Shown in pieces: positions 61,767 to 64,000 of a DNA stretch of 64,000 bases (position 1 is the first letter of the stretch; the number at the start of each line of letters is the position of its first letter). The stretch is taken from assembly GCF_900639875.1 (NCBI RefSeq), contig NZ_CAAAIA010000004.1:62001-126000 (forward strand), read 5' to 3'. Below the pieces are notes generated by a model. The model searched no databases, was not told the origin of the DNA, and worked only from the letters and a program-made list of their open reading frames with translations. The translations under genes and the position numbers were made by a program. This DNA comes from Legionella impletisoli (GTDB lineage: Bacteria > Pseudomonadota > Gammaproteobacteria > Legionellales > Legionellaceae).

Positions 61767-62135
61767 ATGAAAAAGAACTTATCAGATCAAATCATTCAAT
61801 ATGAGAAATGGCTTATAGCTAAAAAAAAGCCGGTATTAGTATTGCAACAGCTCATTGATGATGACTTTATGGAAATGGGACAAAGTGGACAGATTTATAA
61901 TAAAAATGAAGTGGTCGCATGGCTTAATCGTCAAAGTCAATCGCTGCGCGAGGGGTTTCAGTTTCAAGTCAAGCAAATTTCTGAAGAGGTTTTACTCTTA
62001 ACGTATCTCAGTCGCATTAAAACTCAAGGTGCTGATGAAGCAAAGCATGCGTTTCGCTCTTCAATTTGGCGAAATCAGGGTGAGCAGTGGAGAATGGTTT
62101 TTCATCAAGCAACGCCAATTCCTGCACTGACTTAA
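61767..62135 (+). CDS. SnoaL/NTF2-fold (DUF4440-like) protein
   Basis: 122-aa protein with the alpha+beta cone arrangement of the NTF2-like/DUF4440 family: an N-terminal helix (LSDQIIQYEKWLI), LIDDDFMEMGQSGQIYNKNEVVAWL and the closing strands (AFRSSIWRNQGEQWRMVFHQATP). Relatives are small hydrolases, isomerases or binding proteins. The role is unknown. It converges with the hotdog gene downstream, one base between stops. Confidence 0.8.
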   Translation: MKKNLSDQIIQYEKWLIAKKKPVLVLQQLIDDDFMEMGQSGQIYNKNEVVAWLNRQSQSLREGFQFQVKQISEEVLLLTYLSRIKTQGADEAKHAFRSSIWRNQGEQWRMVFHQATPIPALT

Positions 62136-62591
62136 TCAGTATTCAATGGCATAAGTCCGTTTGATGTGTAAGGTTTTTTCGATTTCAGCGACCGCATTTC
62201 CATCTTCATCGATGACGGTAATTAAAAAAATGGGCTCATATTTTTCTTGTTGATCAACCTGTTTTTTAATGGCTTGTACTTCTTCAGAGGTTAAAGAAAA
62301 TTTGGCATACACCGTTTTTCTGCCAGGTTTCTTATAGCGAATTTTTGCAGATTTATCCCAGACAACATACCCTTTCCCCAGTTGTTTAATGAGCATCAAC
62401 ATATAAAAAGGGTCGGTCATGGTATATAAAGATCCTCCAAAATGAGCACCAACGTAATTTTGGTTCCAAAATCGTAGCTTCATTTCTACCAGAATAAATG
62501 AATAATCCTTTTTAAAATCCTTTACGCGTATACCCGCACCCAGGAAAGGAGGCCAAAAACGCATTAATCTTAATAGCCATTTTGCGCTCAT
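62136..62591 (-). CDS. DUF4442 hotdog-fold thioesterase-like protein
   Basis: 151-aa protein of the DUF4442 family (hotdog fold, acyl-CoA thioesterase relatives). FLGAGIRV, NYVGAHFGGSLYTMTDPFYM and the final beta strands are characteristic. The substrate is unknown. AAAGGAG precedes the ATG. It overlaps the MFS gene by 4 bases (ATGA) and is co-translated with it. Confidence 0.82.
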   Translation of the reverse strand: MSAKWLLRLMRFWPPFLGAGIRVKDFKKDYSFILVEMKLRFWNQNYVGAHFGGSLYTMTDPFYMLMLIKQLGKGYVVWDKSAKIRYKKPGRKTVYAKFSLTSEEVQAIKKQVDQQEKYEPIFLITVIDEDGNAVAEIEKTLHIKRTYAIEY

Positions 62592-63898
62592 GATAATACT
62601 CCTTTGTGGTTTTTTATCAGCATCTTATCCTTAGGCAACCATAACACTAAAAAACAACAGACTAATAAGGAGATAACTAGAATTCCGAATGCAAACTGAT
62701 AATCATGAACCGAAAATAAAGGGGTGCCAAACTCTGTTTTGGCCCCGTTCCATTTATATTCTAGTGCATAACCAATCAATGGCTGGTACAGTCCTGCTCC
62801 TATTGTCACAATAAAATTTGCCATGGCTGTTGCCATGCCCGTTGCCAAGGGTGGACTCAATTCTTTAGCTATGGCAAAGACAAGAATTTGCGGTGCAGCA
62901 AAGACCCCAATTAAAAATAATAAAACATACGCCACGGAAATGGATATCCCAGGCAAATAAATCAAAATGTACGAGCTTAATAGGCAACCAATACTGCCAA
63001 TAAATAAAGGAATTTTACGGCTTGTTATTTTATTTGATAAATGGCCAACAAGGGGGGAGGCGATAGCGAAGCCTAAAAAGACTAACGAAGTGGCCGAGGC
63101 AGCTTCCGCACTTAAAATATGATATTTTCTTGCGATAAAATCAACTCCCCAAAGCGAAGCGAAGACCGATATTGGCAAAAATAGGAACAAACCTACCACC
63201 CCATTTAACCAGGTATAAAATGAGCGTGATAAAAGGCCAAAACGTTGCCAAATGTTCCCCCATGAGTGATATTCTTCCGGAGTTTTGGCTAATAAAGCTT
63301 TGGGTCTTTTTTTAATGAAGAGGAATAAAAAAATGGATAAAATAAATCCAGCAAGCCCAGTTAAATAAACGGCATGCTTCCATCCAAAATCATAAACCAT
63401 ATAAGATAATACATTATCTGCTGTAACAGCACCGAGTGTACCAATTGTTGAAGTGAGGCCTGCAAAGAGCGCAAATCGATTCTCAGGTAACCAGATGGCG
63501 GCAAGTTTTAATGCACCCACAAAGGCAAATGCAGAGCCTATCCCCATCAGTGCTCGTGCGAAGCAACCGATGAAATAAGAATGCGTAAAAGCAAAGAGTA
63601 CGGCCCCTATAGCGCAAATCAAGCAAGAAAGGGTTAGAACGTTACGCGGACTGTATTTATCCACCACGACGCCAGCGGGCAGTTGTAAAGGAGTATACGT
63701 GTAGTAGTAAAAAGCCGATAAAAGCCCAATTTGACCAGCATTAACACCATAACTGCTCATTAACGGGTGAATCATAATGCTTGGCATAATGCGCAATAAA
63801 AAATCATAAAAGTAAAAAATCGTGGCAAGTAAGCAAATGAACCATGGAACGATTGTGGTATTAAAAATTGGTGATTTAAGAGGTTTTCTTCGTATCAT
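62588..63898 (-). CDS. Major facilitator superfamily transporter
   Basis: 436-aa protein with 12 membrane helices. The MFS loop motif is visible as GVVVDKYSPRNVLT between helices 2 and 3. Phe/Tyr-rich helices near FYFYDFLLRIMPS and a KKRPKALLAK central loop are typical of Legionella MFS carriers. The substrate cannot be told. One base separates its ATG from the stop of the gene upstream, if that frame is real. Confidence 0.88.
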   Translation of the reverse strand: MIRRKPLKSPIFNTTIVPWFICLLATIFYFYDFLLRIMPSIMIHPLMSSYGVNAGQIGLLSAFYYYTYTPLQLPAGVVVDKYSPRNVLTLSCLICAIGAVLFAFTHSYFIGCFARALMGIGSAFAFVGALKLAAIWLPENRFALFAGLTSTIGTLGAVTADNVLSYMVYDFGWKHAVYLTGLAGFILSIFLFLFIKKRPKALLAKTPEEYHSWGNIWQRFGLLSRSFYTWLNGVVGLFLFLPISVFASLWGVDFIARKYHILSAEAASATSLVFLGFAIASPLVGHLSNKITSRKIPLFIGSIGCLLSSYILIYLPGISISVAYVLLFLIGVFAAPQILVFAIAKELSPPLATGMATAMANFIVTIGAGLYQPLIGYALEYKWNGAKTEFGTPLFSVHDYQFAFGILVISLLVCCFLVLWLPKDKMLIKNHKGVLS

Positions 63899-63899
63899 G

Positions 63900-64000
63900 T
63901 TAAATCCATTTTACCGTCAATATAAGTTGATTTCGAACCCATTCTGAACTAATATCGCCCATCTTTTTCCCCAAGTTGCTTTGCAATATCATCACGATTA
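63900..64000 (-). CDS. C-terminal part of an unknown protein (edge)
   Basis: A minus-strand frame enters from the right edge and ends in TAA one base before the MFS start, giving 32 residues (ending WVRNQLILTVKWI). The tight junction suggests an operon. A second minus frame also enters and ends 16 residues in (KQLGEKDGRY), so the assignment is uncertain. Confidence 0.35.
   Translation of the reverse strand, partial: IVMILQSNLGKKMGDISSEWVRNQLILTVKWI

Overview
The window looks like a chromosomal stretch from a Legionella-type gammaproteobacterium (order Legionellales). The evidence is low G+C by eye (about 40 %), a polyhydroxybutyrate block, ZipA-type cell division, a CbpA/CbpM pair, two large proteins resembling Dot/Icm effectors, and many paralogous c-di-GMP proteins. 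The assignment rests on gene content and style, not on a database match.

Layout. 1-147 is the start of a membrane protein running off the left edge. 452-1639 is an acyl-CoA desaturase. 1889-6121 is a polyhydroxybutyrate block: two acetoacetyl-CoA reductases, the PhaR repressor, a phasin, and a convergent class I PHA synthase. 6259-10347 holds a small membrane/coiled-coil protein and SMC. 10381-24497 runs zipA, murF, mraY, murD, ftsW, murC, murB, ddl, ftsQ, ftsA, ftsZ, lpxC. This is a division and cell wall (dcw) cluster with no murG and no murE, and with a G-rich heptamer array between ddl and ftsQ. 24581-25343 encodes CsaA and a DciA-like protein leftward. 25400-25588 is a small inverted-repeat element with a 10-bp target duplication. 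25842-27177 is a PH-domain protein and a kinase-fold protein.

27235-34868 contains a 969-aa hydrolase/coiled-coil effector candidate, a GGDEF/EAL protein, cbpA-cbpM, and a second effector candidate. 35109-41317 is a leftward run of dacB, parB, a CPBP-type membrane protein, rsmB, fmt and def. 41403-46757 is rightward: a LysM protein, dprA, smg, topA and a cold-shock protein. 46947-50315 carries a degenerate GGDEF/EAL protein, panD and a KefB-like antiporter. 50329-51193 is a VanX-like dipeptidase with a previously hidden 59-aa lipoprotein in front. 51332-54921 is a fused 2-oxoacid dehydrogenase E1 and a glutaryl-CoA dehydrogenase. After tRNA-Pro(GGG) at 55823 the gene style becomes more accessory: a beta-barrel plus GH17-like glucanase pair, a periplasmic racemase, small secreted and unknown proteins, a hotdog protein and an MFS transporter.

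How the genes work together. The largest theme is envelope building: lipid II precursors (murF, mraY, murD, murC, murB, ddl), the divisome (zipA, ftsW, ftsQ, ftsA, ftsZ) and lipid A (lpxC). Elsewhere sit enzymes that trim or remodel D-Ala peptides (dacB, VanX-like, periplasmic racemase). The second theme is carbon storage, where PhaR probably controls the phasin through two matching palindromes around its promoter. The main non-gene findings are a MITE-like element with target duplication, two copies of a hairpin repeat, a potential G-quadruplex array inside the dcw cluster, and several perfect palindromes in promoter regions.
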